Notes: a model not told the origin generated them from the sequence alone. Shown: positions 6,957 to 14,514, counted from the stretch's first letter. The stretch: DNA of 19,884 bases from Candidatus Njordarchaeum guaymasense (GCA_030587605.1 JAUQYT010000362.1:1-19884); one strand, 5' to 3'. Program-made: numbers and translations.

Positions 6957-8867
6957 GTGAGCGAGTTGTTATCGGAGTTAAGTCAAGAAGTCAAGGCTAT
7001 GCTTGAGCGAGCACTCTCCAAGATGAGGATCTCGACTACCTTTCCTCTAGAGGAGACATTTGAGAAGCCACCAGATCCCAAGCTTGGTGACCTTGCATCA
7101 ACAATATCATTGAGGCTTGCCAGGCAACTCAAATTGAAGCCTATTGAGCTGGCTAACAAGATTAGAGAGCACATTCAAGTCATAGGCAGCGGGTTGGTTG
7201 ACCGCGTTGAGGTTGAACAACCTGGTTACTTAAACTTCTTCGCCAAAACCGCGAGCCTAGTGAAAAGAACCATTGATCAGGTGATGAAGCAGAGAAACAA
7301 GTATGGCTGGAACAACTCTGGAAAGGGGAGAAAGGTTCTTGTTGAGCATACTTCGATTAATCCAACCAAGCCCTTGCATATCGGGCACCTAAGGAATTCT
7401 GTGATAGGCGATATCGTCTCAAGGATTTACACTGCTTGTGGCTGGAATGTTGAAGTCGAGAATCTGATCGACGACATGGGTAGGCAGGTTGCCGTACTGG
7501 TTTGGGGCTTCAACAACAATACACACCTAGATGTCCCCAGAGACAGCGACATGAAGCTTGACTTATGGTATGGGCTCGTATATTCTAAAGCAGACTCAAA
7601 ACTAATGGAGAAGCCCGACCTCGAAAATGAAATCGAGGAAATAATGCGAACGATGCACGATGAGAACCATGAGATATCGAGGTTTGCAAGAATGTTGTCG
7701 GAAAAGTGCCTCGAGTCGAATATTGAGACTACGTCGAGACTCGGCATATTCTATGATTTGATGGTCTGGGAGAGTGACATTGGTCAAGCTCACGTTTGGA
7801 GTGAAGCTTTCGAGAAGCTAAAGAACACGCCTGAACATTTCGGCATTGAGAGTGAGGGCAAAAACAAAGGTTGCTTTGTTGCTAAGCTGGGTCACTTAGA
7901 AGAATTCAAGGACTTAAAAAGTAGTGACAAAGTCATAGTCCGATCGACTGGTGTCCCAACTTACATCGCTAGCGACATCGCGTACCAGATGTGGAAGTTT
8001 GGTTTATTGAAGACGGATATGAAGTACAGGATCCACCACGTTCAACCCGATGGAAAGGTGCTCTGGGCTACTTCGCCTATACTTGGAAGCGAAAAACGCG
8101 GAAAATTCGCGCATGCTGATAGGGTCATAAACGTGATAGGATATGAACAAAAGTACCTCCAGCAGATTGTGCGTTTGTGTCTGAAGTTACTCGGGCATGA
8201 AGCCCAATTCAACAACTCCATCCATCTATCGTACAAGCATGTTGAGATTGCAGGCGGAAGATTTTCTGGAAGATCAGGAAATTGGTTTGGCTTCCACGCA
8301 GACGCCGTAGTCAACAGAACCACACTGCAGGCATACGAACAGGTGAGCAAGAATTATCCAAGTCTTCCTGAACTGAAGAAGAGGGAAATAAGTGAAATGA
8401 TAGGAGTCGGAGCTGTGAGGTATTGGTTGGCGAAATTTAACCTTGACCAGACAATAATATTTGACTATGATAAGGTGACTGACTTTAATGGGGAAACTGG
8501 ACCATACATTCAGTATGCAGCTGTGAGGGCAAGTAGTATCCTGGAGAAAGCCGGTCAAGAAAAGGCGATTAATCTAGCTAATCTTGAGCTAGATGTACTT
8601 TCAGAAGAGTCGGAAGTTGATTTGGTTAAGGAAATAGCCGCGCTTCCTGAGATAGTAATAAGATGCGCAGAGGACTACCTACCCAATCTCCTGACAAGTT
8701 ACGCATACGCCTTGGCAGTGAAGTTCAACAAATTCTATGAAAGACGACCTGTCCTAAACGCACCCGACAAAGAGAAGGAGGCTCGTATTGCACTTGTGAT
8801 AGCAGCCAGGCAAACACTCCTTAATGCGCTCAGTCTACTCGGAATCCAAGTGCCAGAAGAGATGTAG
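6957..8867 (+). CDS. argS: Arginyl-tRNA synthetase
   Basis: ArgRS attaches arginine to tRNA-Arg. The 636-residue protein has the ArgRS-specific N-terminal domain (about 1-110), then the class I catalytic core with the signature PTKPLHIGHLRNSVIGD (HIGH at 141-144). The C-terminal part contains FNGETGPYIQYAAVRASSI, where the DALR anticodon-binding domain begins (about 520-636). The second class I motif region reads GGRFSGRSGNW near residue 435, without a KMSK-like lysine; ArgRS proteins often lack a canonical KMSK, so this does not argue against activity. The start is GTG at 6957 and the N terminus fits the family. The gene lies between two tRNA-Arg genes, so enzyme and substrates share a locus. 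A structured leader precedes it. Confidence 0.97.
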   Translation: MSELLSELSQEVKAMLERALSKMRISTTFPLEETFEKPPDPKLGDLASTISLRLARQLKLKPIELANKIREHIQVIGSGLVDRVEVEQPGYLNFFAKTASLVKRTIDQVMKQRNKYGWNNSGKGRKVLVEHTSINPTKPLHIGHLRNSVIGDIVSRIYTACGWNVEVENLIDDMGRQVAVLVWGFNNNTHLDVPRDSDMKLDLWYGLVYSKADSKLMEKPDLENEIEEIMRTMHDENHEISRFARMLSEKCLESNIETTSRLGIFYDLMVWESDIGQAHVWSEAFEKLKNTPEHFGIESEGKNKGCFVAKLGHLEEFKDLKSSDKVIVRSTGVPTYIASDIAYQMWKFGLLKTDMKYRIHHVQPDGKVLWATSPILGSEKRGKFAHADRVINVIGYEQKYLQQIVRLCLKLLGHEAQFNNSIHLSYKHVEIAGGRFSGRSGNWFGFHADAVVNRTTLQAYEQVSKNYPSLPELKKREISEMIGVGAVRYWLAKFNLDQTIIFDYDKVTDFNGETGPYIQYAAVRASSILEKAGQEKAINLANLELDVLSEESEVDLVKEIAALPEIVIRCAEDYLPNLLTSYAYALAVKFNKFYERRPVLNAPDKEKEARIALVIAARQTLLNALSLLGIQVPEEM

Positions 8868-8986
8868 AAAAGGGTAAATCAATATAAGCTCCGATCCGGA
8901 TGAATTGTTTGGCAAACCAACTAATCCAAAAGAATTGTGACTAAGAACCATCAGTCTGGCTTCTTGATGCGATATCAGAATGCGGT

Positions 8987-9082
8987 GGGCCCGTGGCCTA
9001 GTCAGGATAGGGCGCCGGCCTTCGAGCATTTACCTTGGAGGACAGCCGGGGGTCGTGGGTTCAAATCCCTCCGGGCCCGCCA
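8987..9082 (+). tRNA. tRNA-Arg (anticodon TCG) with 18-nt intron
   Basis: This tRNA has the same acceptor, D arm, T arm (including the T-T mismatch), discriminator and encoded CCA (9080-9082) as the gene at 6646. The anticodon stem is CCGGC/GCCGG and the spliced loop CTTCGAA, giving anticodon TCG (9022-9024), which reads Arg CGA and probably other CGN codons. No strong TATA box stands 25-35 nt upstream; AATATAAGC at about 8880-8888 would imply a leader of about 75 nt, or the tRNA may be read from argS. The 119 bp from argS to the tRNA show nothing else. Confidence 0.93.
9026..9043 (+). other. tRNA-Arg(TCG) intron at position 37/38
   Basis: The 18-nt intron GCATTTACCTTGGAGGAC follows the same reduced BHB design. 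CTTC pairs with GAGG as the central helix, bulges are GAG and ACA, and the outer helix is the anticodon stem. Its last 12 nt match the intron of the other tRNA-Arg gene except for one base, so the two introns are homologous and differ by a 6-nt block at the 5' end. Confidence 0.85.
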
Positions 9083-9093
9083 TTCCATCATCG

Positions 9094-9108
9094 ATTACAC
9101 ACTGTAAT
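9094..9108. repeat. Short inverted repeat after tRNA-Arg(TCG)
   Basis: ATTACA-CAC-TGTAAT is a perfect 6-bp inverted repeat with a 3-nt spacer, just past the tRNA 3' end. TGTAAT recurs at 9134-9139. It could be a processing or regulatory site for the aminotransferase gene downstream; no further support. Confidence 0.25.
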
Positions 9109-9167
9109 AACTACGATTGAATTAATCACCTTCTGTAATCTTTCACGCTTCATCTTGATTCGTTTTG

Positions 9168-9185
9168 AAAAAGAGATAAATACGA
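9168..9185 (+). promoter_or_regulatory. Promoter region of the aminotransferase gene
   Basis: An A/T-rich element, AAAAAGAGATAAATACG, resembles a BRE/TATA pair about 80 nt before the ATG at 9261. A strong ribosome-binding site, GAGGAGGA, lies about 10 nt before the start codon. The segment 9083-9260 otherwise holds only the short inverted repeat. Confidence 0.45.
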
Positions 9186-9260
9186 TAAGAAAGAAACGGT
9201 GAGTTTGAGGGTAACTATTCTTGTTCTCTATTCCAAGTCACTTGAGGAGGAATCTTTGGT

Positions 9261-10493
9261 ATGCCCCGTTTGTCTGATCAAGTGGCCAAGATCAAGACCT
9301 CAGCTATCCGTCGAACATCAGCATGGCTAGCACTAGCCAAGGACAGGAAGGACATCATAAGCTTCGGGGGAGGCGCACCAAGTCTTCCGCCGCCCACCGA
9401 ACTTGTTGACAAGCTTAAGGAAGCGCTAAATGATCCTTGGAGAGCTGTCTCTTACGGGGGAACAAGGGGTTCACTGGATTTACGTGAGGTGATAGTCAGA
9501 GACCTAGACAAGTATGGGAAAGTAAAACTTGACAGCTCTGACAACGTTCTGGTGACTCACGGGGGGACTGAGGGGATCTTCGCGGCGATGGGAGCCCTTC
9601 TCGACCCAGGTGATGAGGTGATACTTGCTGATCCGACTTACCTCGGCTATCCGGAAGTCCTGAAAATCATGAATGCCAAAGGAGTTGCCTTGCCAGTATA
9701 CGTCGATGAGGGATTCCAGCCAGATATTGAGGTCCTAAAGAAGAAGATTAGCAAACGAACCAAGGCTTTTGTCTTGCTTTCGCCTGATAACCCCACTGGT
9801 CGTGTGATCAAGCATGAGATTGCTAAGGCGATCGTTGACCTTGCATGCGACCATGATTTTTGGATTGTTTGTGACGATGCCTACAAGCATACGGTTTTCG
9901 AAGGAAGCCACTGCTGGGTCAGCACACTGCCGGGCGCAGAGGAACGCACCATCACAATCTGCAGTTTCTCTAAAGAAGCTTCCATACCAGGACTTAGACT
10001 AGGATACTCATACGGTCCAATTGAAGCAATCGATGGCATGGAGAAGTACGCACAGTATCTGTCACTTTGCCCAGAAACGCTCGCCCAAATTGGGGTAGCA
10101 GCGTACTTGAATGATCCAGAAGCCAAAGACAGGTATCTCACTGAGAAAATCATACCAACCTACAAAGAAAGATGCGATGTAATGTGGACGTTCCTAAAGA
10201 AATGCTTGCCCAAGGTCAAGATCACAAAACCACAAGGTGCATTCTACTACTTCGTAGACTTTGGGAACTACCTAAAGGAGCTAGGGCTGAACGAAGAAGA
10301 GTTTGCTGATGAGCTGAGACTGAAGAAGAACGTTATCGTGATCGCGGGAGACGTGTTCGGCAAGAACGGCAAGAACCATGAGCGGATGACATTCGTGTCG
10401 GAACCAAACAATAGAATCGAGCAAGGCATTAAAAGAATAAGTGATTACATAGAGGAAAAAACCGGAGAGAGCGCCCAAAAACCTGACAACTAG
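9261..10493 (+). CDS. PLP-dependent aminotransferase, class I/II (LysN/Aro8-like)
   Basis: This 410-residue fold-type I aminotransferase transfers amino groups between an amino acid and a 2-oxoacid. Visible PLP-site features are the THGGTEGI segment (99-106), SPDNPTG with Asn177, CDDAY with Asp205 (pairs with the pyridine nitrogen) and Tyr208, and the Schiff-base Lys238 in CSFSKEASIPGLRLGY with Arg246. The arrangement is typical of the 2-aminoadipate / aromatic / branched-chain aminotransferase group (LysN, Aro8 type), which is broad in specificity. Substrate cannot be assigned from sequence. The start is an ATG with GAGGAGGA upstream. It sits alone between tRNA-Arg(TCG) and the convergent ThyA-like gene; the two stop codons are 14 bp apart. 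Confidence 0.93.
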   Translation: MPRLSDQVAKIKTSAIRRTSAWLALAKDRKDIISFGGGAPSLPPPTELVDKLKEALNDPWRAVSYGGTRGSLDLREVIVRDLDKYGKVKLDSSDNVLVTHGGTEGIFAAMGALLDPGDEVILADPTYLGYPEVLKIMNAKGVALPVYVDEGFQPDIEVLKKKISKRTKAFVLLSPDNPTGRVIKHEIAKAIVDLACDHDFWIVCDDAYKHTVFEGSHCWVSTLPGAEERTITICSFSKEASIPGLRLGYSYGPIEAIDGMEKYAQYLSLCPETLAQIGVAAYLNDPEAKDRYLTEKIIPTYKERCDVMWTFLKKCLPKVKITKPQGAFYYFVDFGNYLKELGLNEEEFADELRLKKNVIVIAGDVFGKNGKNHERMTFVSEPNNRIEQGIKRISDYIEEKTGESAQKPDN

Positions 10494-10507
10494 GTTAAAC
10501 TCAAGTC

Positions 10508-11731
10508 TCATTGCCTGACTTGAACCAGTAACATTATCAGCGGGCCTAATTTGTGATTTCTTCCTTTTACCGAATTCGCAACTGCTAAGAGTTGCTGCAG
10601 GTCCTCATCGACTCTTCCAACGTTGACGTCTCTATACATTGCGATTGTGTAGATAGTTTCTTCTCTGACTAGGAACTGTATTATGATCGGGTTCAGAGAG
10701 TAGTCACGTTTCCATGGGTTGTTGGGCGTCAATACTATCCTTCTGCTTTCAGGAGTTGACTCCGCTCTGGCTTTGGCCCAGGTTATTTGATCGATAGTCT
10801 CCAAGGAGCCTTGATCATTTCTTCCTTCAAAGTGCCGTAGAGCTTTACTGGGTCTGTTCTCAAGGGCATTCAAGTGCGATGAACTATCTCCCGTTTCTTG
10901 TTCCTTGGTTGGGTACACCTTAAGACAAACGGACAGTGGCATGCTGTGATTATCGATCCTATGCGAGTATTCTTCGATGGTTCCTTCGACAACGTTGGAG
11001 CATTTTTCTCCGTTTTTCACGGCACGTAATACTGGACCAATTAGCGTTGACGTGTTCTCTACGGGTTTTGGATTGGATGCCGAATAGGAAGACTGGAATC
11101 GTTCCTTGATCTCGTCTAGTGCTGTCTCATATACGTGTGCTGAACCACTTACGGTCAGTATGTCGCCTCGGACAGATGCGCCACCGAAATGCGCAGCGAT
11201 CTCGGTCAGAAAGACAGCGTAGCTACCGGATACATCCTCGGACCATGCTCTGGCAATATCATTGCTTCGAATGTACTCTATGAGGTTTATCTTGTCCTTT
11301 ACCCTCTGAAACATTACTATGTTGATGCAAGGTGGATCGGGGCTTTTTGAGTCTACGACCGGGTTCCAGAACTGCGCAAAAGTAGTGTGTTCACCTTTCT
11401 TCAGAGCATCAACGATGTATTGGATTTGATTGAATCCAAATCGTTTCCGCATGCACCAGCCGTAGGTATAGGTGTGCTCACCTTTCTCGGAGGATGCGTA
11501 TTGGGGCCAGTACTGATGTTCGATTATCTGAGGAGATAAGCCGATGTAGTTCTGCGGGATAACGCTGCCAGTTCTCCAGTCGGTTATGTGGGCAATTCCA
11601 CAGATGCACTCTAATGTTCTCTGCCTCTTTCTCTCTGTGTACACTGTCTTCCCGTTCTCGACGATTTTGTTAACTATTGAACGAAAACCCATGTCGACAT
11701 TTCTGCTGCGCGTCAGGAATGGACCGTACAT
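10508..11731 (-). CDS. Thymidylate-synthase-like protein with a degenerate second TS-like half
   Basis: Residues 14-210 resemble archaeal thymidylate synthase: DPPC with candidate nucleophile Cys135, FQ (141-142), the phosphate-binding RSND (Arg155, Ser156, Asp158) and SGSAHVYE with His199 and Tyr201. The position that is Asn in TS (RSxD...A...N; Asn177 in E. coli) is Asp166 here. Residues 229-407 look like a second, degenerate copy: NPIIIQFLVREETIYTIAMYRDVN parallels PPCINIVMFQRVKDKINLIEYIRSND, but the cysteine is Ile and the His-x-Tyr motif is lost. The two halves add up to 407 residues, about twice a compact archaeal TS. The start is ATG. It follows the MtrA-MtrH gene by 51 bp on the same strand, so the two are probably co-transcribed. 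It may methylate or hydroxymethylate a pyrimidine nucleotide, or act in folate/pterin C1 transfer; real function unknown. Confidence 0.75.
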   Translation of the reverse strand: MYGPFLTRSRNVDMGFRSIVNKIVENGKTVYTERKRQRTLECICGIAHITDWRTGSVIPQNYIGLSPQIIEHQYWPQYASSEKGEHTYTYGWCMRKRFGFNQIQYIVDALKKGEHTTFAQFWNPVVDSKSPDPPCINIVMFQRVKDKINLIEYIRSNDIARAWSEDVSGSYAVFLTEIAAHFGGASVRGDILTVSGSAHVYETALDEIKERFQSSYSASNPKPVENTSTLIGPVLRAVKNGEKCSNVVEGTIEEYSHRIDNHSMPLSVCLKVYPTKEQETGDSSSHLNALENRPSKALRHFEGRNDQGSLETIDQITWAKARAESTPESRRIVLTPNNPWKRDYSLNPIIIQFLVREETIYTIAMYRDVNVGRVDEDLQQLLAVANSVKGRNHKLGPLIMLLVQVRQ

Positions 11732-11782
11732 CTGTGATACCTTCCGTCTACAAGCTGTGGATCGATACTAATAGTTCAAGGA

Positions 11783-13315
11783 TTATGGAATTGATCCTTC
11801 TTCGTTGAATAGATTGTAGTATGGATGCGGTGGGCGTGGGAGGACGCCGAGAATCTTAAGTGACTCGTCTGCAACGGTGACCTCGGCTCCAGCGATAAAT
11901 GGGAAAACTCTCTGCGCATTTTTGATGGGACCATAGAGATTTATGTCGATTCCGAAGAGAGTTGGTAGAGTATAATCGAAGTCAAAATTGATGTCGCTGG
12001 GTTTTCTTAGGTTTGAATGGAGGTTGTGAATACCTATAGCTGTTGGAAGACCGAGTCGATTCTTCAGGATCCACGCGCGTTCAAGTGCGCTTAGTGCTCC
12101 ACCACCAAGTTTTGGTACACCTGGGTCAATGATTGGTTTCTCTACGACCTTGCCGTAGAAACTCAATACCTCTTTCACTTTCTTGACTGATTCCTCAGCT
12201 GACTCCTCATAAGGTAAGCATATAGCGTATTTTGCGCCCCCAATCTCCTTGAGTTTTTCTCGTTCTTCAGTGTTGACAGTAATTATTGAGTTGTAGATTG
12301 CCCTGTCTTCAATGCCGATGTCCTTTGCAAGGCTGATGCCATGAACTCGGACATCCATCAAGCTGGAATCTATGACGATAGGTGAATCAGTGTGGTCGAC
12401 TGCGAACAGTAAGTATCGCTCTACTGCGTCAGGCGTTTGACCAACTATATGAACCATTGCTGGGATACTGTAACGCAGGGAGAGTTCATCCTGTTTGTGG
12501 ATAAGCTCTGCGGCAACCTTCTTGTCAAACGCTCCGGTTTTTGCATCAGTGACTATCTTGTCTTTGACGTAGAAGATTGTTCCGGCCATTACTGTGGGGT
12601 ATTCTCCTCTTTGCCCTCCCACTTTTACTCCGCATAAGTCATAAACCAAAAGGTTAGAGCCGAAATAGGTGTACATGGAACCGAGGACGCTCCTGTTTCT
12701 TGTCGCATTTTCACTTGTCTTCTGGATGTAAGTGGACACGGCTTTCCTCCAATCATGAGCCACCTTAGGCTGAGGCGGATAGATTGGCTCCATTTGAAAA
12801 GGAGTTGACTTATCTGTTGAGAGTTCATCAATTCTTGATCCGATTGCTTCAACCGAAGTCACGTCAGCCATATCTAAAACTGAGATTATTTGCTGTTGGA
12901 AACGTTTAACGTATTTCGATGGGTCGTCACCCCTAAAATATGTGGGGAGAAGTGTGGGAATGGTCCCCTTGCTGTTAGTAACTGCGTGTTTTTCGTCTAT
13001 TCCACCTAAATGGAGCGCTATGACTGTCTGCCCAGGTTCGTGGCCCTTCACACGCTCTCCGCAGACAATGATGTGCCGTATGTTGGGGTTAGATACAATG
13101 TTTTGGACTATCTTAGCTAAACCCTCGTTCTCTGTCTCACAGAATCCGGCTATCGCTACCTTGTTCCTTTTGAGTTCGATGATCCGTTTCGGCAGATCGT
13201 AGGATCCGCACGTCATTACAGCGATGGCCGCCTTTGGATTGCCGACAATGTAGTCGCCGGCTAAAGGAGGCCACTTCAGCGCCTCATTTGAAGTATGACC
13301 ATTCTTGTCTGTCAT
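11783..13315 (-). CDS. MtrA-MtrH fusion: corrinoid protein plus tetrahydropterin methyltransferase
   Basis: Residues 15-165 match MtrA, the cobamide-binding subunit of methyl-tetrahydromethanopterin:coenzyme M methyltransferase: WPPLAGDYIVG, NIVSNPNIRHIIVCG and VKGHEPGQ, where His92 corresponds to the lower axial cobalt ligand. The membrane helix that ends methanogen MtrA is absent, so the protein should be soluble. A linker (166-215) leads to an MtrH-like TIM-barrel domain (220-500): CGVKVGGQRGEYPTVMAGTIFY, KQDELS, RAIYNSI and LGLPTAIG. MtrH moves the methyl group from the pterin to the corrinoid. The other Mtr subunits are not in the window. Start ATG, with GAGGA upstream. The single chain would couple methyl-pterin to a corrinoid carrier; the acceptor is unknown. 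The downstream neighbour is the ThyA-like gene. Confidence 0.9.
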   Translation of the reverse strand: MTDKNGHTSNEALKWPPLAGDYIVGNPKAAIAVMTCGSYDLPKRIIELKRNKVAIAGFCETENEGLAKIVQNIVSNPNIRHIIVCGERVKGHEPGQTVIALHLGGIDEKHAVTNSKGTIPTLLPTYFRGDDPSKYVKRFQQQIISVLDMADVTSVEAIGSRIDELSTDKSTPFQMEPIYPPQPKVAHDWRKAVSTYIQKTSENATRNRSVLGSMYTYFGSNLLVYDLCGVKVGGQRGEYPTVMAGTIFYVKDKIVTDAKTGAFDKKVAAELIHKQDELSLRYSIPAMVHIVGQTPDAVERYLLFAVDHTDSPIVIDSSLMDVRVHGISLAKDIGIEDRAIYNSIITVNTEEREKLKEIGGAKYAICLPYEESAEESVKKVKEVLSFYGKVVEKPIIDPGVPKLGGGALSALERAWILKNRLGLPTAIGIHNLHSNLRKPSDINFDFDYTLPTLFGIDINLYGPIKNAQRVFPFIAGAEVTVADESLKILGVLPRPPHPYYNLFNEEGSIP

Positions 13316-13390
13316 AACTCAATTCATTCCTCGACGAAAACATGGAAGACCAATTAAGAAACTCTAGCTTCGCTGAGATCAACTACTATA

Positions 13391-13412
13391 CGTGATGTAA
13401 GTCCTTATCACG
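13391..13412. promoter_or_regulatory. Inverted repeat in the mtrAH / small basic protein divergent region
   Basis: CGTGAT-N10-ATCACG is a perfect 6-bp inverted repeat between two divergent genes, upstream of the TATA element at 13434. It could be an operator. Support is positional only. Confidence 0.3.
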
Positions 13413-13433
13413 ATACCAGTTAACAGTAAAAAA

Positions 13434-13449
13434 GATATAGATATATACG
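13434..13449 (+). promoter_or_regulatory. Strong TATA element of the small basic protein gene
   Basis: GATATAGATATATACG, preceded by an A-run (BRE-like), lies 36-51 nt before the ATG at 13485. The expected start of transcription gives a leader of about 15-20 nt that carries the ribosome-binding site GTAGGAG. Confidence 0.6.
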
Positions 13450-13484
13450 TACTTCTCAAGACTTAGTGTCCAGTCGTAGGAGAA

Positions 13485-13733
13485 ATGAAGGCATCGATCA
13501 AGGATGCTTGCCTACCTGAGAACAAGAAGAGATCGAGGGATCGAAAAATGCCTAGTACCAGAAAAATGAAGAGTACTGCAAGGGAACTAAGAAGCTTGAG
13601 GCATAGAACTCATCTTCACTTGTATGATCAGAAAGCAGAGCGGAGGAGACTGCGTCTGCTTAGTCAATACAGGCGACTGAAGGCCTTGGAGTCGGGGCCC
13701 ATGCCAACTAAGGCTGAAAGTGAAAAAGCCTGA
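13485..13733 (+). CDS. Small highly basic protein of unknown function
   Basis: I do not recognise this 82-residue protein. About a third of it is Lys or Arg, with clusters such as KKRSRDRK, RRRLRL and YRRLK, one cysteine and no zinc motif. Residues 27-68 could form a basic helix. It is likely to be a real gene: a strong TATA box stands at the right distance, the ribosome-binding site GGAG lies just before the ATG (the start used here), and a T-rich stretch follows the stop. The composition suggests RNA or ribosome association, in line with the nearby ribosome-biogenesis genes, but that is inference. It lies convergent to nep1. Confidence 0.7.
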   Translation: MKASIKDACLPENKKRSRDRKMPSTRKMKSTARELRSLRHRTHLHLYDQKAERRRLRLLSQYRRLKALESGPMPTKAESEKA

Positions 13734-13748
13734 TTTGCAGACTCCTTC

Positions 13749-13766
13749 TTTTTTGGTCAGTTTTTT
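13749..13766 (+). terminator. Oligo-T terminator after the small basic protein gene
   Basis: Two runs of six T lie within 18 bp of each other, 15-35 nt past the stop codon and immediately before the convergent nep1 stop. This fits archaeal U-run termination. Confidence 0.45.
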
Positions 13767-13767
13767 A

Positions 13768-14514
13768 TCATGAGAGTTCAGAGGTCGTCTTAGGGTTTTC
13801 GCCTATTCTTCTGCTTGGAAGGTTGATTGCCCGTTCGTACTCGTATATGGCTCTTGAGGCGACCACCCATGATTCCAACATCGATCTGTCTATCGAGATC
13901 CTTTCATCTGCTAGCTTTGTGGTCTCCTCCGATGGATGCTCGTGGGGGAATCCTCCAATCATTATTGCAGGTCTACTTTCTTTCGATAACCCTCGCATAG
14001 TTGCTTCAATGGTAGCTGGTTTCCCCAATCTTGTGAAGAGGACTGCTCTCGTTGGTTCTAATCGTTTCACCAAGTTGCCCAGAGTTTCCTTAGCGATCAT
14101 CAGGAACGGTTTCTCAGATAGCGGGGGTACCTTGCCAGTCTCAAACAGCTGGCTGATGAGGCCTACGAACCTGTTGTACACCCTCGGTAGACGTGTGGAT
14201 GAGTCAACCTCTATGACATAGTCGTCCCTGGTGTGGACGTAGATCTGCATCAGATTCTCCTTGCAGAGAGGCGAGCCCAAAACCGAAAGCAGAGTCATGT
14301 GAACTATGTCTGGGCGCCCCCTTCTCCTATGGTCGTGAAGACCATTCATCAGGTTATGGTGAATTGAAACATCCAGAAGCATGCTACTAGGCTTCGTGCC
14401 TCTCCTCCTAGCTTGCCTGATGATAATGGGGTTAGAACGAAGGTTCTGGGGTATCACTTCTAGAGCCGATTCAACTAGAATGAGAATGATCAAGCTGCAA
14501 CTTCCTCTCCGCAC
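13768..14514 (-). CDS. nep1: Nep1/Emg1 rRNA pseudouridine N1-methyltransferase
   Basis: Nep1 is a SPOUT methyltransferase that methylates N1 of a pseudouridine in small-subunit rRNA and aids 30S biogenesis. The 248-residue sequence shows the family in order: LVESALEVIP (13-22), the HH...H/RRGRPDIVHMTLL segment (52-75) that binds RNA, SPLCKENL, YVHTRDDYVIEVD, TRLPRVYNRFVGLI (107-120) and the cofactor-knot element IGGFPHEHP (186-194). The start is GTG at 14514; the hydrophobic first strand (residues 8-14) that opens the fold begins shortly after it. It is divergent from rpp21 with a 233-bp gap and convergent with the small basic protein gene. Confidence 0.93.
   Translation of the reverse strand: MRRGSCSLIILILVESALEVIPQNLRSNPIIIRQARRRGTKPSSMLLDVSIHHNLMNGLHDHRRRGRPDIVHMTLLSVLGSPLCKENLMQIYVHTRDDYVIEVDSSTRLPRVYNRFVGLISQLFETGKVPPLSEKPFLMIAKETLGNLVKRLEPTRAVLFTRLGKPATIEATMRGLSKESRPAIMIGGFPHEHPSEETTKLADERISIDRSMLESWVVASRAIYEYERAINLPSRRIGENPKTTSELS

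Noticed and set aside
8240..8280. ArgRS judged inactive because the KMSK motif is missing
   Set aside because: Many active ArgRS enzymes lack a canonical KMSK; the HIGH motif and full domain set are present.
8868..8986. C/D box small RNA between argS and tRNA-Arg(TCG)
   Set aside because: No proper box C and box D pair is present; only partial matches.
13823..14221. 132-codon plus-strand ORF opposite nep1
   Set aside because: It is the shadow of the conserved Nep1 reading frame and has no family features.
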